A DNA stretch of 64,000 nucleotides from Hybos culiciformis (Eukaryota; Arthropoda; Insecta; Diptera; Hybotidae), in NCBI GenBank assembly GCA_964007475.1, contig OZ023273.1:87128930-87192929 (forward strand). Reading direction: 5' to 3'. A program made the translations under genes and the position numbers. Positions 33,022-45,302 of this stretch are shown here, one piece after another (positions within the stretch are counted from its first letter, which is position 1; every line of letters begins with the position of its first letter). The notes below the pieces were generated by a model, which saw nothing but the letters and a program-made list of their open reading frames with translations, was not told the origin of the DNA and searched no databases.

Positions 33022-33516
33022 ATATTAAACTCCAATTTTTATTTTTATTTTAATATATAAAATATTAATACATAAATCAAAATTAATATATGTAATATAC
33101 TGACTAAATGATGCACTCTGTATAATGTTGGCGGATTTTCTTTATCTACTAAAACGGAAAGAAATTTTTTTTTTTACATTTTTTTTTTTCTTATTACGGA
33201 CATTATATCTTGCGAAGGATTGGTTTAATTTTTTTTATATATATTTGGCGCCCCAATCAGCCGTTCGCCCCGAGCCATGGCCTTACTGGCTCGGCTCTAG
33301 GGCTGGCCCTGGGTATGACGAACATGGCCCCGGCCATAGGCGCCTGATTAAAAAGGCGCTCACCCATTTCACATTTTTCGAATTTTAAACAGTTTTTATT
33401 TAGAAAACATGATTTATTACAGCTTTATACAAAATTTCAAAATTCAAAGTTTACGTGATATTCTTCAAAATTAATTTTTGTTAATTTGTTAAATTATTTG
33501 AAAATTATTCGAATTT

Positions 33517-33930
33517 TTGTCGGGAGAAAAGTTAATGTCTAGATCCATGATGGAATTAAATAAATCAGTGAAAGATCTTTGTTCGGAGTATTCAGAATTG
33601 GATTCCGGTGAGATGCTGAATGAAATCGAATGCTTTAAATTTCAAAGTGCGGAACGTTTTAAAAATTTAAACTCTTTACATCATTTTGAGATTTTAAGTA
33701 AATTGTTGCACTTGATTTCGAAATTTTTATGTTTCTGTACGAATTTTACTAACACTTCCAGTAACTGTGGCTGGCTAGTGGGGAGATAAGTTTTAGCAAA
33801 CTTAAGCTCATTAAAAATTACTTGCCTTCAGCATGAAACAAGATCCCTTAAGTGCGGATTAGCAATATTGTCAATCGAAATAATCAACGTATTTCCAAAC
33901 ATTAAAGCAAGAAAAATTAAATTAAAAAAA
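33517..33930 (+). pseudogene. hAT transposase C-terminal part, frameshifted
   Basis: Plus strand frame from 33517 (MSGEKLMSRSMMELNKSVKD) leads to YVSVRILLTLPVTVAG at 33729-33770; then in other frames FSKLKLIKNYLPS (33793-33835) and LAILSIEIINV ... IKARKIKL (33860-33925). In order these are the hAT dimerisation blocks of ZMYM/ZNF862-like transposases. At least two frameshifts and a missing GERS segment. Confidence 0.65.
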
Positions 33931-34163
33931 TTTCTACGCGTTGAATTTGTTGAAATTATTGCATTTGTTAAAAATCAACAAAAGTATTAATTTCAAATTG
34001 AATAGTTATGTTGAATTAATAAAGAATTTATGTTATCTTTTTTTCGTATAAAAAAGATCAAAATTAAAAATTGGAAGCTAATTTTTTGTAAGATAGTTGA
34101 GATAGTTGAGATAGAATGTTTGCTATAGGCGCCACAAACTCTAGATACGGCTCTGTTATAAAT

Positions 34164-35854
34164 ACATAGTATAAATAATAATATCTCACACTTTTGTCAA
34201 TAAGTAGATAACTCCATTTTTGATAAAATGAGAAAAAGCTAATTTTGTGTCTTTTTCTTATTTTTCTATTATTTTATTGATATTATAATAATATTTTTGT
34301 TTCTAGTTATTAAATATATCATACTTATTGAGTTTAAAAAAGAAATTATATTTTTTTTAATAAAAAGCACTTTATAGAATATAAAAAAAAAAGATAATTT
34401 TTTGACCAGATTGAATGTAAATGAGAAAAAGTAATTAACTCCACTTATACTTGTTGACAATTTTATTTTCTTTTTTTCCATTGATAATATGAAATAGGAA
34501 AAACGAGATAAGATTAGATATTATGTTCTATACAAAAATAAAATTCTGAAAAACTTCAAATTCTAGGAATATAATAATAATAGAAGAATAATGTTATAAA
34601 ATTTTAAAATCAATTTATTTCGAAAAATAATGCATGAAATTAAGAATGTTAAGCTAAATTAAAAGTTAAAAAAAAAAAACTTGACTTAGTTCCGTGCCAT
34701 AAATCACATAACTGTACCATTAATCACATAACTGTAATTATTTTTTCTGTATAACTATTTACCTGCGTTGAAAAATAAATAATTAAACTTATTTTGTTTA
34801 CGATAAATTTCATTTGTATTGCAGAACACAGGAAAAAATTGTTAAAAAGATTATAACTAAACTTACATATATATTTGTTGTTATTTGTTATATTTTAATT
34901 TAATAAGTGAAGTTACAGATTTTTACTCATGTTTAGTATTACATTTACGTATACAGTATACTTATTTAGTTATTTGCAAAATTATTTTTTTAATAATAGT
35001 ATTTTTTCAAATTTATTTTTTGTCAATCGATAGTTTACGCAATATTAGATTAATTTTCATTAAAAAGTAAATTAGGCCAAAAATGGAGTTATCTACTTAT
35101 TAACAAATGTGTGGAATATATTTGTACGTATAAAAAAATAAATTTACTATATCTTTTTTATTTCAAAAAGTTTCGTCTTCGTGAAAAAAAAAAAATTCCT
35201 TAACATGGACGCGAAATGATCAAAATTCAATTATTCAGATGCTTAATTTTTTTTTCTTTCTTCTTTTCATAATCTCAATATGTTCAATAACATCCTTATT
35301 CCTTATTATGTTAATGTAACAAAAAAAAAAAAACAAAAGGAAAATTTTATTTATTTTGAAGTTATCTATACAACATTATTACTAAAGTTCAGCTTATATA
35401 TTTTTAAAATTCAATTTAACTGCTCATTATCCTTGACGAAATAAATAATAAATGGGGAAAACAAATTTTATATATGATTTTTTTTTTGTTATTTTATAAT
35501 CAATATTCCTAAGAGACGTTAAATTATTTTTAAATTCAGCACCATCAATAGTCAATTGATCGCATATAATTCTGTTTGGCAAGTAATAAATAAAATATTT
35601 TTAAATTACATTTTCTTTATACAACACAACATAAATGTAATCCCTCTTCATCATCGTGGCATCAAATATTCAGGAGAATTTTTTTTTTATTTTTTCATAA
35701 TAATTTTTATATATTTTTTCCTTCTATTTTTTGAATATAAAATTATTTTTTTCAATTTTAAAATTCAATAAAATATACAGAGAAGCGACGACGTTCCAAT
35801 TCAATTTCAAACAATTGGTAAAACATTATTATTATTTTTTTACAACAGTAGAAA

Positions 35855-35894
<40 letters not shown>

Positions 35895-38678
35895 TTTAAT
35901 AATAACAAACTGCGAATAAAGAATTTTGTGAAGAATATTCACTTCTTTTCTACATAAATATATTTACTATGACAACTAAAGGCAGCACACCGAAAACCAA
36001 TTATGAGAATGATTTCCTGTTCGAGATGGTATTTATTTATATAATATTTTATGTGTAAGAATTAATAGATGCTTTATTTTTTACATTATTTTAATAATTT
36101 TTATAAAATATAATATTGCGTACAGAGAATGTAAAGCCATGAGTCAACCCCAATTGAATACATTATCATTAATCATATTTCAAATTTGTCTGAATAAATT
36201 ATCGCCGTCGTCGTAGAACAAGTGTTTCCAAATGTTCCGATTATATTCTGATTTTCCAAAATATACATTTCAAAAACTGAATTCCTAAAGGTAGAAACAG
36301 AATACGGTAGCGGCATTCGCTTTCTTAATTGGTTTTTGCTGCTGAATTCTGTTTCTACTTTTAGAATTAATAAAATATTCCAGCTACGGTATATTAGTTT
36401 TTGGTCTTATTCGTATTATTTTTATCTCGTTTGTTCAAAGCTGATTTTATTGAACATTGATAGAACTAATAAATAATCGCGATATTTTAAATTTTTTTGA
36501 AAGGATAAAAATAAATGTTAAAACTATATACACAAAATAAAATCTATAGGAATATTTTTCTTCCGCAATTTTATTAATTTTTTCGTTTTAAGTAAAAACT
36601 AACTTAAATGAGTTTATTGTCTATTTGACCCTTTTGTGGTCAAATACATTAATTTTTATGTTTTCAAAACATTAACATATAATATACGTACGTAGATATA
36701 TTTTTCATTTGACTTTTATTTACTTAAAAAAGGAAATGTTTACAATATAGTATACTATGTATAATGTTTGTTATTCCATTAAAACTTTTCCATTTTATAT
36801 TTTGTTAAGAATAAACATAAAAGACTATAAAACGCCTTTCGCTTATTTCACATAAGGGTTTATATTATATATATTTAATAGACCAATGATTCAAAAAAAA
36901 AATGAAATAAAAACTGTTAACCACAAAAATTTAAGCAGAAAAGAGCTCATATAATATAAATTGATTTTTATGAAACTCCCATTATTATGTTGTTTTATAT
37001 ACTTGTTTAGTCCAAAAGTCAAAATAATCATAGTATCTTACAATTACAGTTAGGTGAACTCTGAATAGGCCAAGTTCGAATACCACTTGAAAAATTCTAA
37101 AATTTAAATATTATAGGTATTTCTGAATTTTTTTTTAAGGATCCATTATGATTTATACTTAAAAACAAGAATGTGTAGAAAACTTGCTATTCATATTGAA
37201 TAATGAATGTGAGAAAACAATAAATGAAATATGGAAAAACTCAAAAGATAAAACTATCAGTAACATTGTCTATTGAGTCAGCTTAAGATAGAATTAACGC
37301 ATTTAAAAGAATTACTACCCGTCATAGTTCTAGTTCGCCTATTTCGACCTGTGAAAAACTGCGGAGAGCTCAATTTAAAATATTTTTAAAATGCTATGGT
37401 TTTTTTCGAAAGACAATTTATTGCTATTATGGAAATGAAAGTAAAGAGCGTAAAATTTAAAACGTAATTATTTTTATTAAAAATATCTATTTAAAATTTA
37501 ATAAAAATATATAGGTATATTTTTTTTTTTGTCCTTAACTTCGTTAAATACAAAATGAACGTTTCTTTGGACAACCGAAAATTTTTTATAAGTCTAAAAA
37601 GGTAAAAAGAATTAGTTTTAAAATTTGAGTTAAAAAATTTAGGCGATACTGCCGTTTCCTTGAACCACTCAGAATGGGCTGAAACTTGGAGGGGGGTAGA
37701 GGCAGTGCTCAAACTCCCAAAACTGAAATCAAATTTTGGGGCAAATTCCCCGTTTCGGAGAAAGGGCCCCCCAAAGTTTTCATACATTTATGATTTTTTT
37801 TTTGTGCTCGATTTGCCCTATTTTTGGGTAGGTGGTAGAGGCGCTCACTAAAATGTTAAATCCGAGACGGTTTTTGCGGGAAAGCCCCCATTTCTGACCC
37901 TTCATTTATGACCCTTCAAAGTTTTTATACGAAATTCGTTATTTTTTTTGTGAAAAGGCTTTGACGAGAATTAAATTTTTGAAAAAAGAATTTAAGTTTT
38001 AAAAATTTAATAATTTAATTTCTCACTGAATTAATTATATTAAGTTAATTAATTAATAAACACAATATTAAATTATTCAATAAATAAATTGTTTGTTTTG
38101 CTTTTTTTCTGTAACTGACATGTAAACTGAGGGTGACTCCAAAAGTTTTGCAGATATTTGCGCAGTTCGATTCGAATTTCTTACACGGTACCAATTTTAT
38201 TCATTTTCGGATCTAACTTTCGGATTCCATTTTCGGATCTTAGATACGATTCTATAAAGTTACGCGGTAGACCCTCAGGATATTTTAGCAACCGTTGATT
38301 CCGATGCAGATAAAATGTTTGTCGTTAATTTTGGTAAATCTTCTTGGTTTTATTCTGATAGTTAGTCTACGTATTTCAACCATCACTATCAAGTTATTTG
38401 ATAATTTATTTTCATATTGCATTGTAAAGAAAATGGGTTTGAAGTCTATAACTTTATATATTAACTAAAAATGTCAGAATTTGGAAGTTATAACTAGGCT
38501 TAAGACATAGAGGAGGTGATATCGACTTCTTTTTATAAGCATGTATGTATCCAACATTAAATTTAAAATAACATTTATTACAAATATAAAAATTATGCAA
38601 CTAATGAATATTCTATAATAATAATATTCTATAATAATATAATTATTCTATATAATAATAATATTATTAAGAATAATT
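34164..38678. other. Long A+T-rich region without recognised gene
   Basis: (AAT)n microsatellite at 35856-35888. Imperfect inverted repeat at 36277-36372 (AATTCCTAAAGGTAGAAACA against its reverse complement). 37640-37930 is more GC-rich with GGGGGG and CCCCCC stretches and short frames on both strands, but no domain is recognisable. No splice-supported exon was found. Confidence 0.4.
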
Positions 38679-38684
38679 TTTATT
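38679..38684 (-). terminator. Candidate polyadenylation signal of the protease gene
   Basis: AATAAA on the minus strand about 80 bases after the TAA stop at 38766. Position fits a short 3' UTR. Confidence 0.5.
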
Positions 38685-38765
38685 GCCTAAATGTGTGACT
38701 GCAATTTTTAAAATTTTATATGTAATGTTAAAATAGTTAAACAATTACAAAATAAAATTAGTATT

Positions 38766-41700
38766 TTAATTTTCAGATTCTTCTGGCCAGACAATATCTT
38801 CAATCCAATCTACGTAATGTGCAATTCTCGTATATACGCCAGGCATATGATTTCCACAAATTAATCCGTAAGACGTTAGACCAACTAAAAAGTATCGAGG
38901 TCGCACCTTTCCTGGCAAATTTAGTTGCAACGGTCCACCAGAATCACCCTTAAATAAATAAGAAATTCTTTTTACTATAAAAAAAACTTATTATTTTATA
39001 TTATTATATTGTATTATATACACAAGAATGCAATTTTATATGTGCATTTCTATTTTTTTTTGAACAAGAATTTTATGTTTTTACTTTGCATTCAATTAGT
39101 AAACAGTTAAAAAATGTTTAATTTTCGGCTACATGACATACTCGCGAATGTCAAAACCATGAATTTTTTTTGTCATAACCGCGAAAAAAAACCCAAAAAT
39201 TGAAAAAATATCGTTTCTTTTTGTTATAACCGCGAAATCAAAAAATTCGCATTTCATCATTTCACGGTTATAACAAAAAAAATGTTATAACCGCGAAACT
39301 TAAAAATTCGCGGTTATAACAAAAAAAATTGTTATAACCGAGAAACTCCAAAATTCGATTTTTATCGTTTCGCGATTATAACAAAAAAAATGGGTGAGTG
39401 CCACTTGTACAATTACCAGTTGTACAATTTTTCAATTTGTATGGAGAAAAAAATTGTGCAACAGGTATTTTTCTCTGTACAACTGGTAAAAAATATAGCT
39501 GCACAATTGACCAGTTGTACAATTTACCAGTTGTACAATCGATTTATCCAATTCTACAGATAAATTTACCACTTGTACAATTCAGTTTTTTCTCAAATTA
39601 ACCACTTGTACAATGTTTGACCAGGTGTAGAATCTCTATGGTAAAGTTATAACCGTAAAAAACTAAGCAAAATGTACGGAAAAGTTGTTGTGCATAATGG
39701 GTGCCGCTACCGCGTCCCATTCGCGTCGCCGCAAAAAAAGTCCTAGCGACCTTATTTCATTTTGAAAAAAAAAAAAAATTCGGAGGGCTAATCCAATTTT
39801 TATAAATGAAATAAGTAATTTCAGTCGGATTTGCGCCAGCCGTAAATCCTACTGACCAACCGCCCGCCCGCTGCCCTGCTGCCCCCTGCCCTGTGTGCTC
39901 ACCTCACAAGATTACGCGGCTTTATTTCATTTATAAAAATGAAATTAGACTTCCGATAAATTTTTTTTTGGTCGCAGTCTTATTTCATTTTTAAAAATAA
40001 AATAAGGCCGCGAGGATTTTTGTTTATGACATTCGCGGTTATGTCATGTAGCCGTTAATTCTATAAAATATAGATTGTCCAAGTGGTCAAAAATTGTACA
40101 AGTGGTAAATTACAAAAAAAAAAAGATTGTACATCTGGTCAAAAATTGTACAAGTGGTTAATTAAAAAAATCGAGATTGTACAACTGGTCTAAAATGTAC
40201 AACTGGATTGTACAACTGGCACTAGTCTGTACAAATCGTTCTTCTCTGTACAAGTGGTCAATTGTACAATTGAAACCTTTTTCGCACGTTTCCAACCAAA
40301 AAACAAGATGAACAATTAAATTGTAAATTGTACAAGTGATATTTTCGATTGTACAACTGGTACAAAAAAAATGTACAACTGGTAATTGTACAACTGACAT
40401 GCATCCAAAAAAATGTTATAACCGCGAAACTCAAAAATCAGATTTTTAGTAACGAAAACATGAAAAATCGACTTACCGTCTACCGAAAACACAATTGAAC
40501 GAAAATAGTATACATTTTTTATGGGCCAGTCCGGTGGTTGGTCAGTGGGATTTGTGGCTGGCGGTTGCCGTCCCCCATTTTGTAAGGCCATACATTTTGT
40601 AAGGCCAACTTTCTTTTTCACCCGAGCGAAGCGAATGGGACGTGGTAGCGGGCATCCATTATGCACAACAGCTTTTACATACATTTTACTTAGAAACGAT
40701 AAAAATCGATTTTTTGAGTTTCGCGGTTATACAATTTTTTTTGTTATAACCGCGAAACTCAAACAATTCCAGTTTCGCGATTATGACAAAAAATTTTTGC
40801 AGTTATGACATTCGCGGTTATGTCAGTTCATCTAATTTTCACTCTATTTCTCAAAAAAATTAAAAAAAAAAGTATTCCGCCCGAGTTATTACGATTTACA
40901 TCGCCGTCCCGCTCCTAGGGTCCCATTGAAATTATGTGAAAGTTATTGATAATCCCTATTCTCAGATAAAACTTAAAATAAATTGTATGAATTTTTACAA
41001 TCTACGTACTTGACACGTGTCTCTATTCAATAATTTATCCAATGCGCAAATTTGGCCGTCTATTATGCCTTCGTTTGCTTCTTCTAAATGTGGCAAAGTT
41101 TTATCACATTCTTCATTCCCAATCAGTGTCAAATTGAAATATGTTAATACATTTGTTGGTGCTCGGCCGAATTGTGTGGCCCCATATCCCATCGCAAAAA
41201 CCACGTCAAATGGTATTTCATCGTAAGTCCATAACCGAATCGGTCGAACAAACCGTGAAAATCTGAATATCATAGTAAAAAAAATTATTTGTGTAGGTAA
41301 GGGAAGTATTCTTTATTTTTACTTGACCGATTTCGACAATTTGAGCAATGAAATATCATTATAATATGTTTTTGATGTGTAATTATAAAAATTTGTCACA
41401 CTTTCAATTTCAATTTGTTGTGAATGACCTTCTTCTTCAACTTTATTCAAGAATACATCTCCGAGTCTAACATGAGTAGCTGTGTCTCTGGAATAAACGT
41501 AAATCGTTTTTATTAATTATTATAATTTCATTCTCAAATGTTTGCTCTAAAAATAAAAAATAAATATTACCCGCCAAAGCTGGTACAATGCGCCGCAGTT
41601 ATTACATAATATCTATCAATTAAGCTTCCGCCACATTTCCAATCCATGGTTCCGTCACTTTGCTGTATTCCAATGGCTGCCTAAAAAATAAAGGTAATCG

Positions 41701-44010
41701 TTTTAATAATTTTTTTTTATAGTCTTTTGCTGGTCAGTTGTGTTGATCCCAGCAGCCCAACTAAGGGGCTGTTCACAAATTACGTAACGGCCTAGGGGTG
41801 GGGGGGGTTTTAAAATTTGTTACGGTTTGTTACGGCGGGGGGGGGGGGGGGGTGTTTATAAAAATGTTATGTAACCAAATTTCCTCCTTTTTATAAAAAA
41901 AATTACACTAAATATAATATTAATCCACGCAAAAAAAAACTTAAGTTATAATGAATTTTGTTTTGTTTATTCGAATAAAAAAATTGTTCAAAAAGTACTT
42001 TAAAAAGTGTTTAACTTTTGTTACGTTATTTATTGTTCTGGGGGGGGGGGTCTTCGGAACTTGTTACGATCTGTTACTATGGGGGGGTAATTATTCACTC
42101 GACAAAAATTGCAAAAATTATATTATAATCTTATAAAAAAAAAAATCTTATAAAAAATAAATTAAAACCTCAATATTAAAATATAACGTTCCAATATCTC
42201 GGAAATGACCAAATCTGTATTAAATATCTGAGAAGTACTGAAAACTACTAAGCTTCTACTCCAAAATTAATTGTTTCTTACACAAAAATAACTGTTTCGA
42301 ATTTTGATTTAGTTATAATGATTGTAAATTTTTTTAATAAATTATAATATGTTGTAAATAGCGAATGAATGCATTTTACTTACCACGTGTGGATACTTAG
42401 TAGGATGGGCAATTTCACGCCCATTTAATTCGTCAGGAGTTAAAATATCATTTTCATCATAAGCCTCGTCTCCGAATATTTCTTTGGTAAATTTTTCATA
42501 TCCTGTTAAATAAAAAGTAAAAAAGTGAAAAAAAAAACATTAACAATACAAATTTATTTGAATTAATATCTTTACAATTTGAAAGTTTATACAGAGTTTA
42601 TTTTAACTGAAACTGTTTAATTTATATTTCATTTTCTAGAAAATGTTACTAATATGATCGAAAAATGTACAACACAAAGTTAAAACGAATGGCAATTGAA
42701 ATATTCAAACAATCACATAACGGACACAACAAGGCTAAAATATAGAACGTAATCTTGATTACAAAAATACATTTTTTTAACGTATATATTCATGCTGTTC
42801 TAATTATATATTAACTCTAGAAATACCAGTCATCAAATAATGTAATATGTAATGTTGAGAAAAGTAAAAAACAAATAGTAACTAGAGAGAGAAATTATTA
42901 GCTATTTAGAGACTGCTTAAATTTAAATTAAAATACTTGTTAATTATTATTTTTATTAAAATATGCCTGAAATTGATTTAAAAATCTGAATTTTTCTCTA
43001 AATTCTTCATATTTTTAATTAATTTTCATTAGAATATGTTGTGTTTAGTTGGAAGTATTAATGCACATAAAACTTACTTTACTAGAATTTAGAAGCATTT
43101 ATGCGTACATAAACTTAAAGATACAGGACTCCGAATGAAAGGTGCAACTTTTGAAAATTTGGAGTGATGACTTAAAACAATGAATATAAATGAATAACAA
43201 TGAATATGAAATTTGGATAACAATTTTCTTAGATTATCATCACCATGAGTTTTATTTATTTCGATCGCAACCAACGGATTAAGTTTTACGAAGTTTTCAT
43301 GTCTATTACATAATTATATAATAATAAATATATAAGCATTCATTATCGACGATTGTACTTATTCTATTTCAATACAACGAATACTTTAAATCACACACTA
43401 AAAAGCTTTAGACTAAAATAGCAAAATTCACAAAATATATAATTTTACACACAAAACATATTACTAAATTAAAGGGATAACATAACATTATAGAATCGAA
43501 CTTTTTCAGTTTTGCATTCAGAATTTCTCATTTAATGTTCAAAAAAAGAAAACAATTTTAAATCATAGAATACGGAAATATAATGAAAAAACAATGGTGA
43601 TTTCTATATGTTATGTAAGATTTTTGTCGCTACATACGTTGGTGACTCCTTCTTTTATCCTTTTCGCCTTTATGATTGTATGCATGCCCTCCTTTACCCC
43701 AATGTGACGGCTTCCATCCAGAGTATCCTCGTGGGGCTCGTGGAAGATGGTGTTGCGGATTTGGTACCCAATTGCTTTTATTATGTCTTTTTATTTGAGG
43801 CTTCTTATTATGATTATCATAGTTTTCATTTAAATTCCCATTATTATTTGGAAAATTATCATTTCCCTGATTTCTGTTATTTTCATGATGGGTTTTATCT
43901 GATTGGTAAGTCTGATATTCAACATTATGATGATGTCCATGTTCTTGACTGTAAACGAGACATAAGAATAATGGCAATAATAAAATAATATCGCAGACAA
44001 TTCGTTTCAT
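38766..44010 (-). CDS. Secreted trypsin-like serine protease (S1A), six exons
   Basis: Minus-strand exons: 44010-43638, 42502-42384, 41680-41571, 41487-41323, 41262-41010, 38948-38766 (stop TAA). All introns are GT...AG and all phases fit, giving 400 residues. Start MKRIVCDIILLLPLFLCLVY is a signal peptide, cut likely after SQ. Residues 24-124 are rich in His, Asn, Gln and Lys, with no clip domain. Catalytic domain: ITAAHC (His195), NDISLLKL (Asp245), DTCQGDSGGP (Ser343; Asp337 in the S1 pocket predicts Arg/Lys specificity). Three of the usual disulfides are present. Odd: no R/K-IVGG activation site (ELNG at 149-152 instead) and both Cys1 and Cys122 are missing (Arg265). The family acts in insect extracellular cascades (immunity, development) or venom/saliva; the specific role is unknown. 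Intron 5 holds a 1.7-kb fold-back element. Confidence 0.88.
39127..40832. mobile_element. CGCGGTTATAAC fold-back element (copy 2) in protease intron 5
   Basis: Left GGCTACATGACATACTCGCG, right (reversed) GATGAACTGACATAACCGCG, flanked by TAATTTTC at 39119-39126 and 40833-40840. Palindromes are fewer and more diverged than in copy 1 (GTTATAACAAAAAAAATGTT type). Its core (40530-40680) carries GGTTGGTCAGTGGGATTTG and GGGACGTGGTAGCGGGCATC. It is interrupted by the element at 39393-40406. Without that insert it is about 680 bp. Confidence 0.75.
39393..40406. mobile_element. TTGTACAA-repeat fold-back nested in copy 2
   Basis: Ends GGTGAGTGCCACTTGTACAA and (reversed) GGATGCATGTCAGTTGTACA, both continuing into ATTACCAGTTGTACA. 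Identical 9-bp AAAAAAATG at 39384-39392 and 40407-40415. Arms are arrays of ACCACTTGTACAATT/ACCAGTTGTACAATT. The centre (about 39640-40055) contains material of the CGCGGTTATAAC family: its GC-rich core in reverse (GACCAACCGCCCGCCCGCTG) and its left tip in reverse (TTCGCGGTTATGTCATGTAG at 40034-40053). Confidence 0.7.
41766..42090. repeat. GGGGCTGTTCACAAATTACG-type repeat in intron 2
   Basis: Starts near AAGGGGCTGTTCACAAATTA followed by CGTAACG, and contains several GTTACG/G-run modules (TTGTTACGGTTTGTTACGG, G-tracts of 9-15 at 41801, 41837 and 42040, GTTACGATCTGTTAC). Such ends are common to a widespread insect repeat. Edges and class are not clear. Confidence 0.5.
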
Positions 44011-44090
44011 ATTTCAACGAAATTTTAAATACAACTAATGTGTTGGAAAAAAAATAGAAAAATATACAACAATCCCTTCTAATTAGAAAT

Positions 44091-44096
44091 TTTATA
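44091..44096 (-). promoter_or_regulatory. Candidate TATA box of the protease gene
   Basis: TATAAA on the minus strand about 82 bases upstream of the ATG at 44010. In such A+T-rich DNA this is weak evidence; the transcription start is unknown. Confidence 0.25.
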
Positions 44097-44875
44097 GAAA
44101 TTAAGAATGTGTTTGTCATAAATGACATACATATGAAAGAATTATTAAAGACGCAATTGGTTTTCATAGAATTTTTAAAAAATTTTCTAAAAATAGTACA
44201 AGTAGGTTCACAATTAGTAGGTCGGTACGTGTTTTTAAAATCACATTAAAAAATCATAATTCGAAAAAAAATATATTTAATATGTTCCTCAAATTGCATA
44301 TTTTTGCACTTGCATTTAAAAAATAATATATTATTTAAAAAGAATTTATGAATCCATAATTAACGATAATTAAAACGATGATTCTTAAAAAAAAATAGTT
44401 GTCATCTAAAATCAAAAATAGTTTTTCTAGAAAATGGTACATAAAAGAAATTGGTACTAATAAAGGGGGTTTTAGAATTTTAAAATAATCTAAGAAACAG
44501 ATTGCCAATAGAGGTCAATATTTATATTTAATTTTATTGAGCAAGAAATAAAACTTGTTTGATTGTTTAAATGTTAATATGTAGCCAAAAATTAATTATA
44601 ATTTTAATTAATTCCTAATTTAATTTTATGACGACGTAATGATTTAAATTAATTTCAATATCAGCATAGGTTCATTAGCGATTAGCCTATCGTGGTAGAA
44701 GTTTGGTATATATCTAGTAAAGAGCGGAGAAAGTCAATTATATTCTGGTATTTCATCATTTTATGCACTATCGTTATATATAAAACTTTATTTGCTTTTT
44801 AGATAAATTTATTGCAAAAAAAATTTTTTATTAAGAATTAAATGATTGATTGAAAAGAAAATTTTGGCATGCTTA
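44097..44875. other. A+T-rich spacer
   Basis: No gene or repeat seen upstream of the protease. Confidence 0.4.
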
Positions 44876-45302
44876 AGAGGGTCTAGAAATTTGAAAAAAT
44901 AATAAGCGGAAAATGCTTATTTCGAAGTCGAGGAAGGTCCAATGTATGCAGTAGGAATGGCAGATTGAATAAATGTAAGTCTAAAATATCATTTCATGAC
45001 TTAGACTGCAAAAAACTTTACGTGAAACTTTAAACGCGTTTTTCTCAAACTGTCAAATTGAAAGTAAATCCGATCAGTAGAACTTGAGTTATCATGGGTA
45101 TCGTTTTAAAAAAGACAGTTTTGAAAAAAACGCGTTTAAAGTTTCACGTAAAGTTTCTCGCAGTCTAAGTCATGAAATGATATTTTATACTTACATTTAT
45201 TCAATCTGCCATTCCGATTGCATACATTGAACCTTCCTCGACTTCGAAATAAGCATTTTCCGCTTATTATTTTTTCAAATTTCTAGACCAGAGTACCCCT
45301 CT
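44876..45302. repeat. 427-bp near-perfect hairpin MITE
   Basis: Arms of about 185 bp: left AGAGGG, TCTAGAAATTTGAAAAAATA, AATGCTTATTTCGAAGTCGA, GGCAGATTGAATAAATG, CTTTAAACGCGTTTTT; right is the reverse complement ending CCCCTCT. Loop of about 60 bp (45060-45120). No clear target duplication and no coding. Confidence 0.75.

Larger units (their letters stand above)
32229..33311. mobile_element. Inner hAT element, TSD GGTATGAC
   Basis: CAGCGCCGGCCCGAGC at 32229 and GCTCTAGGGCTGGCCCTG ending 33311; perfect GGTATGAC at 32221-32228 and 33312-33319. Inside are a reversed LINE/SINE-like repeat (32400-32690) and a long hairpin (32704-33021). No transposase. 1083 bp. Confidence 0.85.
32206..34155 (+). 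mobile_element. Outer hAT element, TSD GTATAAAT/TTATAAAT
   Basis: CAGAGCCGTAACTAGGG at 32206; reversed right end CAGAGCCGTATCTAGAG at 34155. Duplication GTATAAAT (32198-32205) and TTATAAAT (34156-34163), one mismatch. Split near its left end by the inner hAT (32229-33311). Carries a broken hAT transposase end at 33517-33930 and GGCGCC-rich subterminal sequence. Confidence 0.8.

Noticed and set aside
37491..37851. ORFs on both strands in a GC-richer patch
   Set aside because: Complementary frames with no domain; more likely a repeat of unknown type.
43608..43988. Plus-strand ORF of 126 codons opposite exon 1 of the protease
   Set aside because: Shadow of exon 1, which has signal peptide, correct phase and splice donor on the minus strand.
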